Source of the DNA: a virus | Reading direction: 5' to 3' (one strand) | Length of the DNA stretch: 64,000 bases | IMG/VR virus record: IMGVR_UViG_3300023184_000101 | Span: 1-64,000 of that record | Shown: positions 46,130 to 55,309 of the stretch, piece after piece | Layout: each line of letters starts with the position of its first letter | Numbering within the stretch: position 1 is the stretch's first letter | Made by a program: the position numbers and the translations under genes | Notes under the pieces: model-generated | Told to the model about the DNA's origin: nothing | What the model saw: only the letters and a program-made list of their open reading frames with translations | Databases searched by the model: none

Positions 46130-47992
46130 ATGGACATTTCAAACAGAATTTTATCGGATATTACAGTGTATATGAAATACGCAAAGTATATCCCTGAGTT
46201 AAAGAGGAGAGAAACGTGGCAAGAATTAGTCACAAGAAACATGGAGATGCATATTAAGCAATATCCACAATTAGAGAAAGAAATTAGAGAGAACTACATG
46301 TATGTTTACAGAAAACAAGTTCTTCCATCAATGAGGTCAATGCAGTTCGCAGGAAAGCCAATTGAAATTTCACCAAACAGAATTTACAACTGTGCCTTTG
46401 CACCCATTGATGATTGGAGAGTATTCTCTGAAATCATGTTCTTACTTTTAGGAGGAACAGGTGTTGGTTATTCAGTACAAAAACATCACGTTGATGCTTT
46501 ACCTGAAATCAGAAAACCAAATAAAGAAAGAGGTAGAAGATGGCTAGTTGCCGATTCAATTGAAGGATGGGCTGACGCTGTAAAAGTGTTAGTTAAATCA
46601 TACTTCTTTGGAGGCTCAAAAATTGAATTTGATTTTTCGGACATTAGAGCTAAAGGTGCTAGATTAGTTACATCAGGTGGTAAAGCACCTGGTCCTCAAC
46701 CATTAAAGGAATGTTTAATTAAAGTTGAAGGTATCTTGGATTCAAGACAAGATGGTGAAAGATTAAAACCAATTGAAGTACATGATATCGTTTGTCATAT
46801 TGCGGACGCAGTATTGGCTGGTGGTATCAGAAGAGCGGCTCTTATCTCATTATTCTCAGCAACTGACGAAGAAATGATTGGTTGTAAGAGTGGAGCTTGG
46901 TGGGAAACAAATCCACAAAGAGGTAGAGCTAATAACTCTGCGGTATTAATGAGACACAAAATTACAAAAGACTACTTTATGGACCTTTGGAAGAGAATTG
47001 AAGCAAGTGGGGCGGGAGAACCTGGTATCTACTTAAGTAACGATAAAGATTGGGGAACTAACCCTTGTTGTGAAATCGCTTTAAGACCATTCCAATTCTG
47101 TAACCTTACAGAGGTTAACGTGTCTAACGTTGTATCTCAAGAAGATTATGAAGATAGAGTTAGAGCGGCATCTTTCATTGGAACATTACAAGCGGGATAT
47201 ACAAACTTCCACTACTTAAGACCAATTTGGCAAAGAACAACGGAAAAAGATGCATTGATTGGAATTTCAATGACAGGTATCGGTTCAGGTGCGGTGTTAG
47301 GTTTAAATATGAAATCTGCGGCTAAAGTAGTTAAAGAAGAAAACAAAAGAGTTGCTGAATTATTACATATAAATCCATCGGCAAGAACAACAACAGTTAA
47401 ACCGGCAGGAACAACATCATTAACTTTAGGCACATCTTCAGGTATCCACGCTTGGCACAATGAATATTATGTTAGAAGAGTGAGAGTTGGTAAGAATGAA
47501 GCGATTTATTCACACTTGAAGAATAATCACCCTGAGTTAGTTGAAGATGAATACTTCAGACCACACGATACAGCGGTAATCGGTATTCCACAAAAAGCAC
47601 CAGAAGGGTCAATCTTGAGAAACGAATCTCCAATTCAATTATTAGAGAGAGTTAAAAAGGTTCAACAAGAATGGATTAAACCAGGACATAGAAATGGAAA
47701 CAACGCACATAACGTATCGGCAACAATCTCAATTAGAGAGCATGAGTGGCCGGCAGTTGGTGAGTGGATGTGGGAGAATAAAGAATACTACAACGGACTT
47801 TCAGTATTACCTTATGATGGGGGAACTTACATTCAAGCACCATTTGAAGATTGTACGAAAGATAGATATGAAGAATTAATGAAGACACTTCATGATGTCG
47901 ATTTATCAAAAATCATTGAGATGGATGATGATACAGATTTAAGTGGTGAAGTGGCTTGTGCAGGCGGGGCTTGTGAAATAGTACTTGTATAA
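46130..47992 (+). CDS. Class II (B12-dependent) ribonucleoside-triphosphate reductase
   Basis: The 620-residue protein matches monomeric adenosylcobalamin-dependent reductases. Cysteines expected for catalysis are present: C88 (RIYNCAFAP), the thiyl-radical position C313 in NPCCEIAL, C324 in FQFCNLTEVN and the C-terminal pair C610/C615 (CAGGAC) for re-reduction. AGTTSLTLGTSSGIHAWH is also typical. It makes deoxynucleotides without oxygen or iron, using host cobalamin. The start at 46130 is preferred over the GTG at 46055, since the TATTTATCA motif lies between them. Confidence 0.93.
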   Translation: MDISNRILSDITVYMKYAKYIPELKRRETWQELVTRNMEMHIKQYPQLEKEIRENYMYVYRKQVLPSMRSMQFAGKPIEISPNRIYNCAFAPIDDWRVFSEIMFLLLGGTGVGYSVQKHHVDALPEIRKPNKERGRRWLVADSIEGWADAVKVLVKSYFFGGSKIEFDFSDIRAKGARLVTSGGKAPGPQPLKECLIKVEGILDSRQDGERLKPIEVHDIVCHIADAVLAGGIRRAALISLFSATDEEMIGCKSGAWWETNPQRGRANNSAVLMRHKITKDYFMDLWKRIEASGAGEPGIYLSNDKDWGTNPCCEIALRPFQFCNLTEVNVSNVVSQEDYEDRVRAASFIGTLQAGYTNFHYLRPIWQRTTEKDALIGISMTGIGSGAVLGLNMKSAAKVVKEENKRVAELLHINPSARTTTVKPAGTTSLTLGTSSGIHAWHNEYYVRRVRVGKNEAIYSHLKNNHPELVEDEYFRPHDTAVIGIPQKAPEGSILRNESPIQLLERVKKVQQEWIKPGHRNGNNAHNVSATISIREHEWPAVGEWMWENKEYYNGLSVLPYDGGTYIQAPFEDCTKDRYEELMKTLHDVDLSKIIEMDDDTDLSGEVACAGGACEIVLV

Positions 47993-47993
47993 A

Positions 47994-48182
47994 ATGAAAC
48001 AAGAGAATATTAAAAGGGAGAAGCCAAAACTTCTCCCTTCTTATTTTTATGAAGAAAATGGTAGAACCGTTTTCACTGAAGAATATCACATTGAAAGAGG
48101 ATATTGTTGTGGTAATGGATGTAGACATTGCCCTTTTGAACCAAAAGCTCAAAAAGGTAATATGTATTTAAGAAAAAAATAA
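47994..48182 (+). CDS. Small Cys-rich protein, DUF5522-like
   Basis: The 62-residue protein carries EEYHIERGYCCGNGCRHCPF, the pattern of the DUF5522 family, with four closely spaced Cys and a His probably binding metal. The preceding LPSYFYEENGRTVFT also fits that family. The ATG at 47994 is 1 nt after the reductase stop; a TTG at 47985 is an unlikely alternative. A terminator-like hairpin lies inside its first codons. Function is unknown; homologues are common in Bacteroidetes, so host origin is plausible. Confidence 0.8.
   Translation: MKQENIKREKPKLLPSYFYEENGRTVFTEEYHIERGYCCGNGCRHCPFEPKAQKGNMYLRKK
48014..48049 (+). terminator. Terminator-like hairpin inside DUF5522-like gene
   Basis: AAGGGAGAAG (48014-48023), CCAAAA loop, CTTCTCCCTT (48030-48039), then CTTATTTTTA. 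It would end transcripts after the reductase, while the overlapping bases code for residues about 7-19 of the small protein. It may act as partial terminator or translational switch. Confidence 0.6.
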
Positions 48183-48190
48183 TCCAAGTA

Positions 48191-48199
48191 TATTTATCA
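48191..48199 (+). promoter_or_regulatory. TATTTATCA motif before gp25
   Basis: The motif begins 12 nt before the ATG at 48203, opening the baseplate wedge cluster. Confidence 0.5.
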
Positions 48200-48202
48200 C
48201 AT

Positions 48203-48673
48203 ATGGCAAATGGTACAACATATGGTTTGGCGTTTCCTTTTAATGATTCAATTAAAGGTGATTATTTAGAGTTAACTGAATTTCAGAAAGACGAAATTAA
48301 ATCAGACCTGTTACATTTATTATTGACAAGGAAGGGCTCAAGATATTATTTACCTACGTTTGGTACAAGATTATATGAGTTTATTTTTGAACCTTTTGAC
48401 GGATTAACATTTGATGCGATACAATCAGATATTAGAGATGCAGTTCAAAATTTTATGCCGAACTTATTAATAAATGAAATTACAATAACACCGGCTGACC
48501 CAATGGAAGAAGTTGACATTGCCACAGGACAAAACTTTGTAGGAACAAGTGAATCTTCAATCTACAGACTTCCTGGAAAAGGAACCGCAGAATATACTGC
48601 AAAAATAAAAATAGATTATGCAACAAACGGTCAAACGTTTTCACAAAGTGATTTTCTAATTATCAATATTTAA
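48203..48673 (+). CDS. Baseplate wedge protein gp25-like
   Basis: The 156-residue protein includes LHLLLTRKGSRYYLPTFGTR and YEFIFEPFDGLTFDAIQSDI, the hallmark of gp25/GpW-type wedge proteins (a fold related to lysozyme but not active as such). In contractile tails it lies at the start of sheath assembly on the wedge. The next gene, gp6-like, starts 5 nt after its stop, the usual order. A C-terminal beta-rich extension of about 50 residues (NFVGTSESSIYRLPGKGT) is longer than in T4 gp25. Confidence 0.92.
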   Translation: MANGTTYGLAFPFNDSIKGDYLELTEFQKDEIKSDLLHLLLTRKGSRYYLPTFGTRLYEFIFEPFDGLTFDAIQSDIRDAVQNFMPNLLINEITITPADPMEEVDIATGQNFVGTSESSIYRLPGKGTAEYTAKIKIDYATNGQTFSQSDFLIINI

Positions 48674-48678
48674 CATAG

Positions 48679-50517
48679 ATGGCTAGTCGTAAAATACCAT
48701 ATACAAGCAGAGATTTCCAAGCGATAAGAGTAGAACTACAAAACTACGTTAGAACTTATTATCCGGAATTAATACAGGATTTTAATGATGCCTCAGTATT
48801 TTCGGTATTCTTAGATTTAAATGCTGCGGTTGCTGATAACCTACATTATCATATTGATAGAAGTATTCAAGAAACCGTTCTTCAATACGCACAACAAAAG
48901 TCTTCGGTTTATAACATTGCCAGAACTTACGGTTTAAAATTACCGGGTCAAAGACCATCAGTATCGTTAGTAGATTTTTCAATCACAGTACCAGCTTATG
49001 GTGACAAAGAAGATGAAAGATATCTTGGTACTATATTAAGAGGTTCTCAAGTAGTAGGAGCTGGTTTAGTTTTTGAAAATATTTACGATGTAAACTTTGC
49101 ATCACCATACAATGCTCAAGGATTCCCTAATAGATTAAAAGTTCCAAACTTTAATGCCAATGGTATTTTAATAAACTATACAATAACTAAGAGAGAACTT
49201 GTTGTTAACGGTATTACAAAGGTATTCAAAAGAGTTATCACACCAAACGACGTTAAGCCATTCTTTGAATTATTCTTACCTGAAAAAAACGTGTTAGGTA
49301 TCACAAATGTTTTACTTAAAGACGGTACAGAATATACAAACATACCAACGACAGCTGAATTCATGGGATTATCAAACAGATGGTACGAAGTAGACGCATT
49401 AGCAGAAGATAGAGTATTCATCGAAGACCCAACAAAAGTTTCAGACCAACCCGGTATCAAAGTTGGTAGATATATCCAAACTCAAGATAGATTCATTAGT
49501 GAATATACCGGAGAGGGATTTAAGAAGATGACATTCGGTGGCGGAACAAACACAGCTCAAGACCAATTAGACCAATTCACAACATTTGGTGGAACTTTAG
49601 AATTACAAAAATATTCAAATAACTTTTCATTAGGTTCTGCATTGAAAGCCAACTCAACATTGTTCGTTCAGTATAGAGTAGGTGGTGGATTACAAAGTAA
49701 CTTAGGTACAAACGTAATCAATCAAATTGGTACAGTATCATTCTTTGTTAACGGACCTTCAGAAGCAACAAACTCATCAGTAGTAAATTCTTTAAGATGT
49801 AATAACGTAACTGCGGCTATCGGTGGAGCGGGATTACCAACAATTGAAGAAATTAGAAACTACGTATCGTTTAACTTCTCAGCACAAAAAAGAGCGGTTA
49901 CTGTTCAAGATTATGATTCAATTATTAGAAACATGCCAGCTCAATTTGGAGCTCCTGCAAAAGTTGCAATCACAGAAAACGATAATAAAATTTTAATTCA
50001 AATATTATCATACGATACTTCAGGTAAACTGACTAATATTGTATCTAATACTTTGAAACAAAATATTGCCAACTACCTATCTAACTACAGAATGATGAAT
50101 GACTACATCTCAATCTTCACCGCTGAAGTTATTGATGTAAGTGTAGACATTTCAATCGTATTAGACTCTGCTCAAAACTCTGGCCAAATTATTTCACAGG
50201 TTATTGATATAATATCAACATACTTTAATCCACAAACAAGACAACTTGGACAAAACGTTTATTTATCTGAGATAAGAAGTATAGTTCAAAACACAAATGG
50301 AGTCTTAACTGTTGCAGGACTTGATATTTACAACGAAGTTGGAGGTCAATATTCATCAGCTGAAACGTCAATGACATACTCTAACCCTGAAACAAAATTA
50401 ATTGGACCTGTTGACGATACAATATTTGCACAACCATCACAAGTGTATCAAATTAGATATCCAAACAAAGATATTAGAGTATCTGTGAAGAACTTCCAAT
50501 CAGTTACATTCTCATAA
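48679..50517 (+). CDS. Baseplate wedge protein gp6-like
   Basis: The start KIPYTSRDFQAIRVELQNYV and the segments FNDASVFSVFLDLNAAVADN, YNIARTYGLKLPGQRPS and RNMPAQFGAPAKVAITE are typical of gp6/GpJ baseplate proteins. They form the inner ring that joins wedges and drives the shape change of the baseplate. The length of 612 residues is near T4 gp6 (660). It directly follows the gp25-like gene. The end of the cluster gap (50518-50602) contains an imperfect hairpin without T-tract. Confidence 0.9.
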   Translation: MASRKIPYTSRDFQAIRVELQNYVRTYYPELIQDFNDASVFSVFLDLNAAVADNLHYHIDRSIQETVLQYAQQKSSVYNIARTYGLKLPGQRPSVSLVDFSITVPAYGDKEDERYLGTILRGSQVVGAGLVFENIYDVNFASPYNAQGFPNRLKVPNFNANGILINYTITKRELVVNGITKVFKRVITPNDVKPFFELFLPEKNVLGITNVLLKDGTEYTNIPTTAEFMGLSNRWYEVDALAEDRVFIEDPTKVSDQPGIKVGRYIQTQDRFISEYTGEGFKKMTFGGGTNTAQDQLDQFTTFGGTLELQKYSNNFSLGSALKANSTLFVQYRVGGGLQSNLGTNVINQIGTVSFFVNGPSEATNSSVVNSLRCNNVTAAIGGAGLPTIEEIRNYVSFNFSAQKRAVTVQDYDSIIRNMPAQFGAPAKVAITENDNKILIQILSYDTSGKLTNIVSNTLKQNIANYLSNYRMMNDYISIFTAEVIDVSVDISIVLDSAQNSGQIISQVIDIISTYFNPQTRQLGQNVYLSEIRSIVQNTNGVLTVAGLDIYNEVGGQYSSAETSMTYSNPETKLIGPVDDTIFAQPSQVYQIRYPNKDIRVSVKNFQSVTFS

Positions 50518-50581
50518 GTTTATTTTTACTTTGATTGAACTATAATTTATTGTGGTGTGTTTTATAAAATTCCACATAAAC

Positions 50582-50590
50582 TATTTATAG
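50582..50590 (+). promoter_or_regulatory. TATTTATAG motif before 1568-residue gene
   Basis: Spacing of 21 nt to the ATG at 50603. An imperfect inverted repeat (TTTATTGTGG / CCACATAAA) lies just upstream at about 50547-50581. Confidence 0.5.
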
Positions 50591-50602
50591 TAAAACCATT
50601 GG

Positions 50603-53600
50603 ATGGGTCAATCATATAGGATACAAACAGAACTTGGGATTAATAAGACAATTAATGTTCAATTAGACCAAGAGTTCGAATTTCTTGAAATTCTTTCACT
50701 AAAAATTCAACAATCAGACATCTATACAAGAAGTTGTGCTGACTATGGTGTAATGGTGGGAAGAGTGACTGCGAACAATGGATTTGGATTACCAAATGCA
50801 AGGGTTTCAATATTCATACCAATCGAAAGTGTCGATGAGTCAAATCCCGTTATTCAAAGTATCTACCCTTATAAGTCACCAAGTGATAAAAATGAAGATG
50901 GGTATAGATACAATTTATTACCTTACGAAAAATCATATTCAAAACACGCAGCTACAGGTACCTTACCTTCAAGAATTGATGTATTAAATCAGTCAATTGC
51001 GGTTGAGATATATGACAAATATTATAAATTTACTGCCAAGACAAATGAAAGTGGTGACTACATGATTATGGGTGTTCCATTAGGTAGTCAAAGTATCGTA
51101 ATGGATGTGGACCTTTCAGATATTGGAGAGTTTTCTTTAACACCACAAGATTTAATTAGAATGGGTAGAGCCACAGAGGCTCAAGTTGCGGGTAATCAAT
51201 TTAGAACTTCTACCGACCTTAACTCATTACCACAAATTGTTAACTTAACAACAAATGCCGAAATATCTCCATTATGGGGAGACCCTGACTTATGTCAAAT
51301 AGCTATTAATAGAGTTGATTTTGATTTAAGAGATGATGCTAATATTGATATCCAACCAACATCAACATTTATGGGTTCTGTATATTCTACTTCAGATGCC
51401 TATAGAGTTAGAAGAAATTGTAAGCCAAGAGATGATATGGGTAATCTTTGTTCGTTATCTTCAGGACCTGGTCAAGTATTGGCAATAAGACAAACAATAC
51501 AACAAGATTCTGATGGTAACCCTATTTTAGAATTATATCAATTGGAGCAGGCTGGAAATATTATAGATGGAAATGGAGTATGGTTGACTGAACTACCAAT
51601 GAATTTAGATTACTTAGTAACAAACCAATACGGCGAAAAAGTAATATCAAATGACCCAACAATTGGTATTCCAACTAAAGCTAAGTACAGATTTAAGATT
51701 AAATGGCAACAACCAGCTGCTTTGTCAACTCAAACAAGAAGACCTAATTATTTGGTTCCAAATATTAAAGAATATGGTCCTGATGTTACACAAAGAAAAA
51801 GTTCTTATTATTTCGGATTAGCTTGGAGTGGATACACAAATGGATTTATAGGAACCCAAAAAACAAATAGATTAAATGAAGTAATAGATTGTGAAGATAC
51901 ATTTTATGAGTTCAAGTTTAATAAAGTTTATACTGTTGCCGGATTAATCGATGAGTATAAAAAAGGTGCTAAAGGTAGATTTATTGGAATTAAAGAAATT
52001 GATAGCAGCGATTGTGAAAGCACAATAAATAAGTTTCCTGTTAACGACGGGTTTAGAAATTTTGATTTATTATTTTTTATATTCTCAATATTAATGACTT
52101 TAATAACGCCATTAGCTCTTGCAATTCTTTTTGCGATGCATTTGGTGTTGTGGATTTATTTAACATTAATAAATGCGCTTTGTTGGATATGTGGTATTAA
52201 ACTATTAGGAGGACACCCATTCGGATTTATCTGTAGGGGTTTAGGAATTGATTGTAATCAAAAAAGAGATTATTCATTCAGATTACCAATGATAACATAC
52301 CCTGAATGCCAAGCGTGTGACTGTAAACAGTCCGCACAAACACTCCCAATAAATAACTCAGGAGGACCAACGAGTTATCTGCCAACAGGTACCTTAAGTT
52401 ATTTATCATCAGCACCTCAATATCAAACAAAGTTTGAGCAATATTACTCGGCGTCAACATCTGCTGACATTTTTAACTTGGCAACAATATCTTCTCAGTC
52501 AGTTGCGGGGTTTGGTGCTGTTGCGGTTTTAAATGACCCATCAAGATATAAAATTCCGTTCTCTGAGACTTTAACATTTAGTAATGGTAAATCAGGATTT
52601 GCGATATCAAAATCTTTACCAATAGGAGAAAGAATTAATTTATTTAACCAAAGGTCTAATTTCTTTACAGGATTAAATTCCGTGAAAGTAAGTTTTGCTG
52701 GAGACTCTAACATAAATAAATTTCATTTGGATAATACAATTACCGTATTATCCAATATACAGTATAATGCTGGTGATTTACTAAGTACTGTTTCTATAAC
52801 AGGCTCAACCGATATAAACTGGACATACACCGCAGATACGGTAAATGGAATGGAAACAGGTATTAGTGGAGAAACTTACAATGGAGCTAGCGCAACCACA
52901 ATCAATGTTACATATGCAACATCACAGTATACAAACTCACAAACAATAAGTTATAATTTACCATATGGTTCGGAAACAACTAATTACAAATACCCGGCTG
53001 ATATTGAATACTTCCAAGTTGTAACTGCAATTACAATTGCCGATGCTGCAAAAATTTGGAATAGCGGAACTACACAATCTTTTCCGAATGTTATAACAAC
53101 ACCAATCGATTTCAGTATATTTGAACCATTCTTGGGGGTTAATCGTGAAAAGAGTACCGCATCGGTAACAGTATTTGATACTTTTGATAATATAGAAAAT
53201 CAATACATTTTAATATTACAAAGAGGAGTTGACCCATATTCTCCTAAATATAAAAACGTTTATAGTTTGGGTAGAATATTTGGTAGTAATATCGATGATG
53301 CCAACTTTGTGGTAACCGCTGAAACAAGAGTTAACATACCAATACAAGCTTTAAATAACTCATCTACAACAATTCAAGGTTATAGTATTAATGACATGTA
53401 TTATCAGTCATATTTTTTCAAACCTGGAGTATCGGGAAGTACGGCACCTGGTGGAATGTTTACAGGGTTTAATACAACTAATTTGGCTTATTATGGGGCG
53501 CAATCATCTTTAACATCATTATCAACACAAGAAGAAGTATTAAATTCTGCGGTTGTGAGTAAGAGTTCTAATGGTTTTTATGCGGTTGGGGCAAATGCTG

Positions 53601-55309
53601 CAAAATATGACAATAGTGAAGATGTCTCAGGTTTATCGTTTATGCAATGTGGTAACTATGGTTCCATCCTTAGCACAGATAGTGCTTTAATTCCTGTACA
53701 ATTGGGATGTTACTATTATACACCAAGTTTATTTTCATCTATAAACACAGCAGGACCAACATTATTAATTAATAACAATGTTAAAAATATTGTAAGAACG
53801 GATAGACTACCAACTTCAGATGTACTTGACGGAGGTAGTTTTTCAAACAACCCATCAATACTACAACAAAATAATTCATTTTCATTTTATTTAATCAACA
53901 CAGATAGCGAAGACATTACAACTTCAAGTAACACTTTTGGAGCGTCTCAAGTTCCTCCCGAACTAGGCGACTTACCTGGTGTTACAAACGTACTTGAAAG
54001 TTTTAACTGTGAAAGTATGGTTGGATTAGGGTGTTACGAAGGACTAGGAACAAATTTCCAAGTAAATCAACAATGTACCGAAGTAGACCCTGTTGAAAAT
54101 GGGTGTTATGTATTCATGAAAAACCCTACAAATTTAGGAACAATTAAAGATGATTTTGCAACATACTCAGAATGGAGTTTCAGGTTTAGATTTTTCTATG
54201 GATTATGTCGTGGAGTTTTATCTCAATCGTTTATGAACAACTGGGTTAGCGGAAGTCTGTATATGTTTCCAATACAAGTTGATACAAGATATAATAATAA
54301 GAACCAAGCATATTCTCTTTATTGTAGTGATTTAGTTTATTTTGAATCTGAAACAAACAATTTTTACTATAGAAGTAGTCCTTATAATACAGGTTCTGCA
54401 AAATTTGTTGGAATACCGGCACCAGACTCTACGTCAGTAAACACAAGAAATTTATTGTTCCCAACAACAATAATGAATTTAGGAATGAAAGATTATTTTT
54501 ATCAAGAGATAACTTTTAACCCTGAAACAAAAGGGTATGTAATGCCTAATTTAGATTCAACTAGCTATGGTGATACATCTGATTTAGTTAACTTATTTGT
54601 TATTTCAAGAATTACAGACGAAGGATTTTTAAGACAGATTATTGTAGTTGGAGATAACTCTTTAAATCAATTATTTAGTAGAACTGATAAAAGAATTGAC
54701 GGTGATTTAGCACAACTTCTTTCAATTAATTCTGAAGAGGGTGTTATTAAATTTTCACCTGAGTATTATGAAACAATTCAAGGTTCAACAACCGACCCTG
54801 TAAACATTTTAGGTACTTCTTTAGACCCTGTCATGTGTGTTTGGTTTTCATCAACAACAAATGATATTCAATTCAAAGATTATTTAACGCCAGGAAGAAT
54901 TGATTTCAGAACTAACGATAATACAAATTATTACCCTTATCCATATGGTATTAAATCACAAGTAACTCCATTCTATCAGTGGAAATTAGCTAACACCACA
55001 ACAATTTTTGGTAGTCAAAGCAATACATGGGCTACAGACCTCGGAGATATTGTTCAAAACAAAAGATTCCAAAGTTTAGATAGAACAAGTTTAACTCAAC
55101 CAAACTATTTTAGACCATCAACTTCAAGCGTTAATGATTTATATGCGAGAGGTTATATTTTCAGTGTTGATTCGAGCGGCGTTTATTCTACAGTAGGAGC
55201 AACAAGTGATAAGTTCATAGTTGGAGCACCATTCCATTTCTATTTTGGGACAATTAAGGGTCAAACAGCTTTAGATAAATTTAAAACAAAATATTCTATC
55301 ATTGAGTAA
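50603..55309 (+). CDS. Giant baseplate wedge protein (gp7 position) with hydrophobic hairpin
   Basis: This 1568-residue protein follows the gp6-like gene, the place of T4 gene 7 (1032 residues). Near residues 45-170 it has a carboxypeptidase-regulatory/CNA-B-like domain (GRVTANNGFGLPNARVSIFI then TNESGDYMIMGVPLGSQ). Residues about 489-530 are strongly hydrophobic (LLFFIFSILMTLITPLALAI and following), long enough for a membrane hairpin, and are followed by Cys-rich ICRGLGIDCNQ and CQACDCKQ. The C-terminal 900 residues are beta-rich. Baseplate proteins rarely contain membrane segments. The wedge role is inferred from order and size. Confidence 0.65.
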   Translation: MGQSYRIQTELGINKTINVQLDQEFEFLEILSLKIQQSDIYTRSCADYGVMVGRVTANNGFGLPNARVSIFIPIESVDESNPVIQSIYPYKSPSDKNEDGYRYNLLPYEKSYSKHAATGTLPSRIDVLNQSIAVEIYDKYYKFTAKTNESGDYMIMGVPLGSQSIVMDVDLSDIGEFSLTPQDLIRMGRATEAQVAGNQFRTSTDLNSLPQIVNLTTNAEISPLWGDPDLCQIAINRVDFDLRDDANIDIQPTSTFMGSVYSTSDAYRVRRNCKPRDDMGNLCSLSSGPGQVLAIRQTIQQDSDGNPILELYQLEQAGNIIDGNGVWLTELPMNLDYLVTNQYGEKVISNDPTIGIPTKAKYRFKIKWQQPAALSTQTRRPNYLVPNIKEYGPDVTQRKSSYYFGLAWSGYTNGFIGTQKTNRLNEVIDCEDTFYEFKFNKVYTVAGLIDEYKKGAKGRFIGIKEIDSSDCESTINKFPVNDGFRNFDLLFFIFSILMTLITPLALAILFAMHLVLWIYLTLINALCWICGIKLLGGHPFGFICRGLGIDCNQKRDYSFRLPMITYPECQACDCKQSAQTLPINNSGGPTSYLPTGTLSYLSSAPQYQTKFEQYYSASTSADIFNLATISSQSVAGFGAVAVLNDPSRYKIPFSETLTFSNGKSGFAISKSLPIGERINLFNQRSNFFTGLNSVKVSFAGDSNINKFHLDNTITVLSNIQYNAGDLLSTVSITGSTDINWTYTADTVNGMETGISGETYNGASATTINVTYATSQYTNSQTISYNLPYGSETTNYKYPADIEYFQVVTAITIADAAKIWNSGTTQSFPNVITTPIDFSIFEPFLGVNREKSTASVTVFDTFDNIENQYILILQRGVDPYSPKYKNVYSLGRIFGSNIDDANFVVTAETRVNIPIQALNNSSTTIQGYSINDMYYQSYFFKPGVSGSTAPGGMFTGFNTTNLAYYGAQSSLTSLSTQEEVLNSAVVSKSSNGFYAVGANAAKYDNSEDVSGLSFMQCGNYGSILSTDSALIPVQLGCYYYTPSLFSSINTAGPTLLINNNVKNIVRTDRLPTSDVLDGGSFSNNPSILQQNNSFSFYLINTDSEDITTSSNTFGASQVPPELGDLPGVTNVLESFNCESMVGLGCYEGLGTNFQVNQQCTEVDPVENGCYVFMKNPTNLGTIKDDFATYSEWSFRFRFFYGLCRGVLSQSFMNNWVSGSLYMFPIQVDTRYNNKNQAYSLYCSDLVYFESETNNFYYRSSPYNTGSAKFVGIPAPDSTSVNTRNLLFPTTIMNLGMKDYFYQEITFNPETKGYVMPNLDSTSYGDTSDLVNLFVISRITDEGFLRQIIVVGDNSLNQLFSRTDKRIDGDLAQLLSINSEEGVIKFSPEYYETIQGSTTDPVNILGTSLDPVMCVWFSSTTNDIQFKDYLTPGRIDFRTNDNTNYYPYPYGIKSQVTPFYQWKLANTTTIFGSQSNTWATDLGDIVQNKRFQSLDRTSLTQPNYFRPSTSSVNDLYARGYIFSVDSSGVYSTVGATSDKFIVGAPFHFYFGTIKGQTALDKFKTKYSIIE

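Noticed and set aside
50547-50581. Terminator after the gp6-like gene
   Set aside because: The TTTATTGTGG / CCACATAAA pairing is imperfect, with a long loop and no T-tract.
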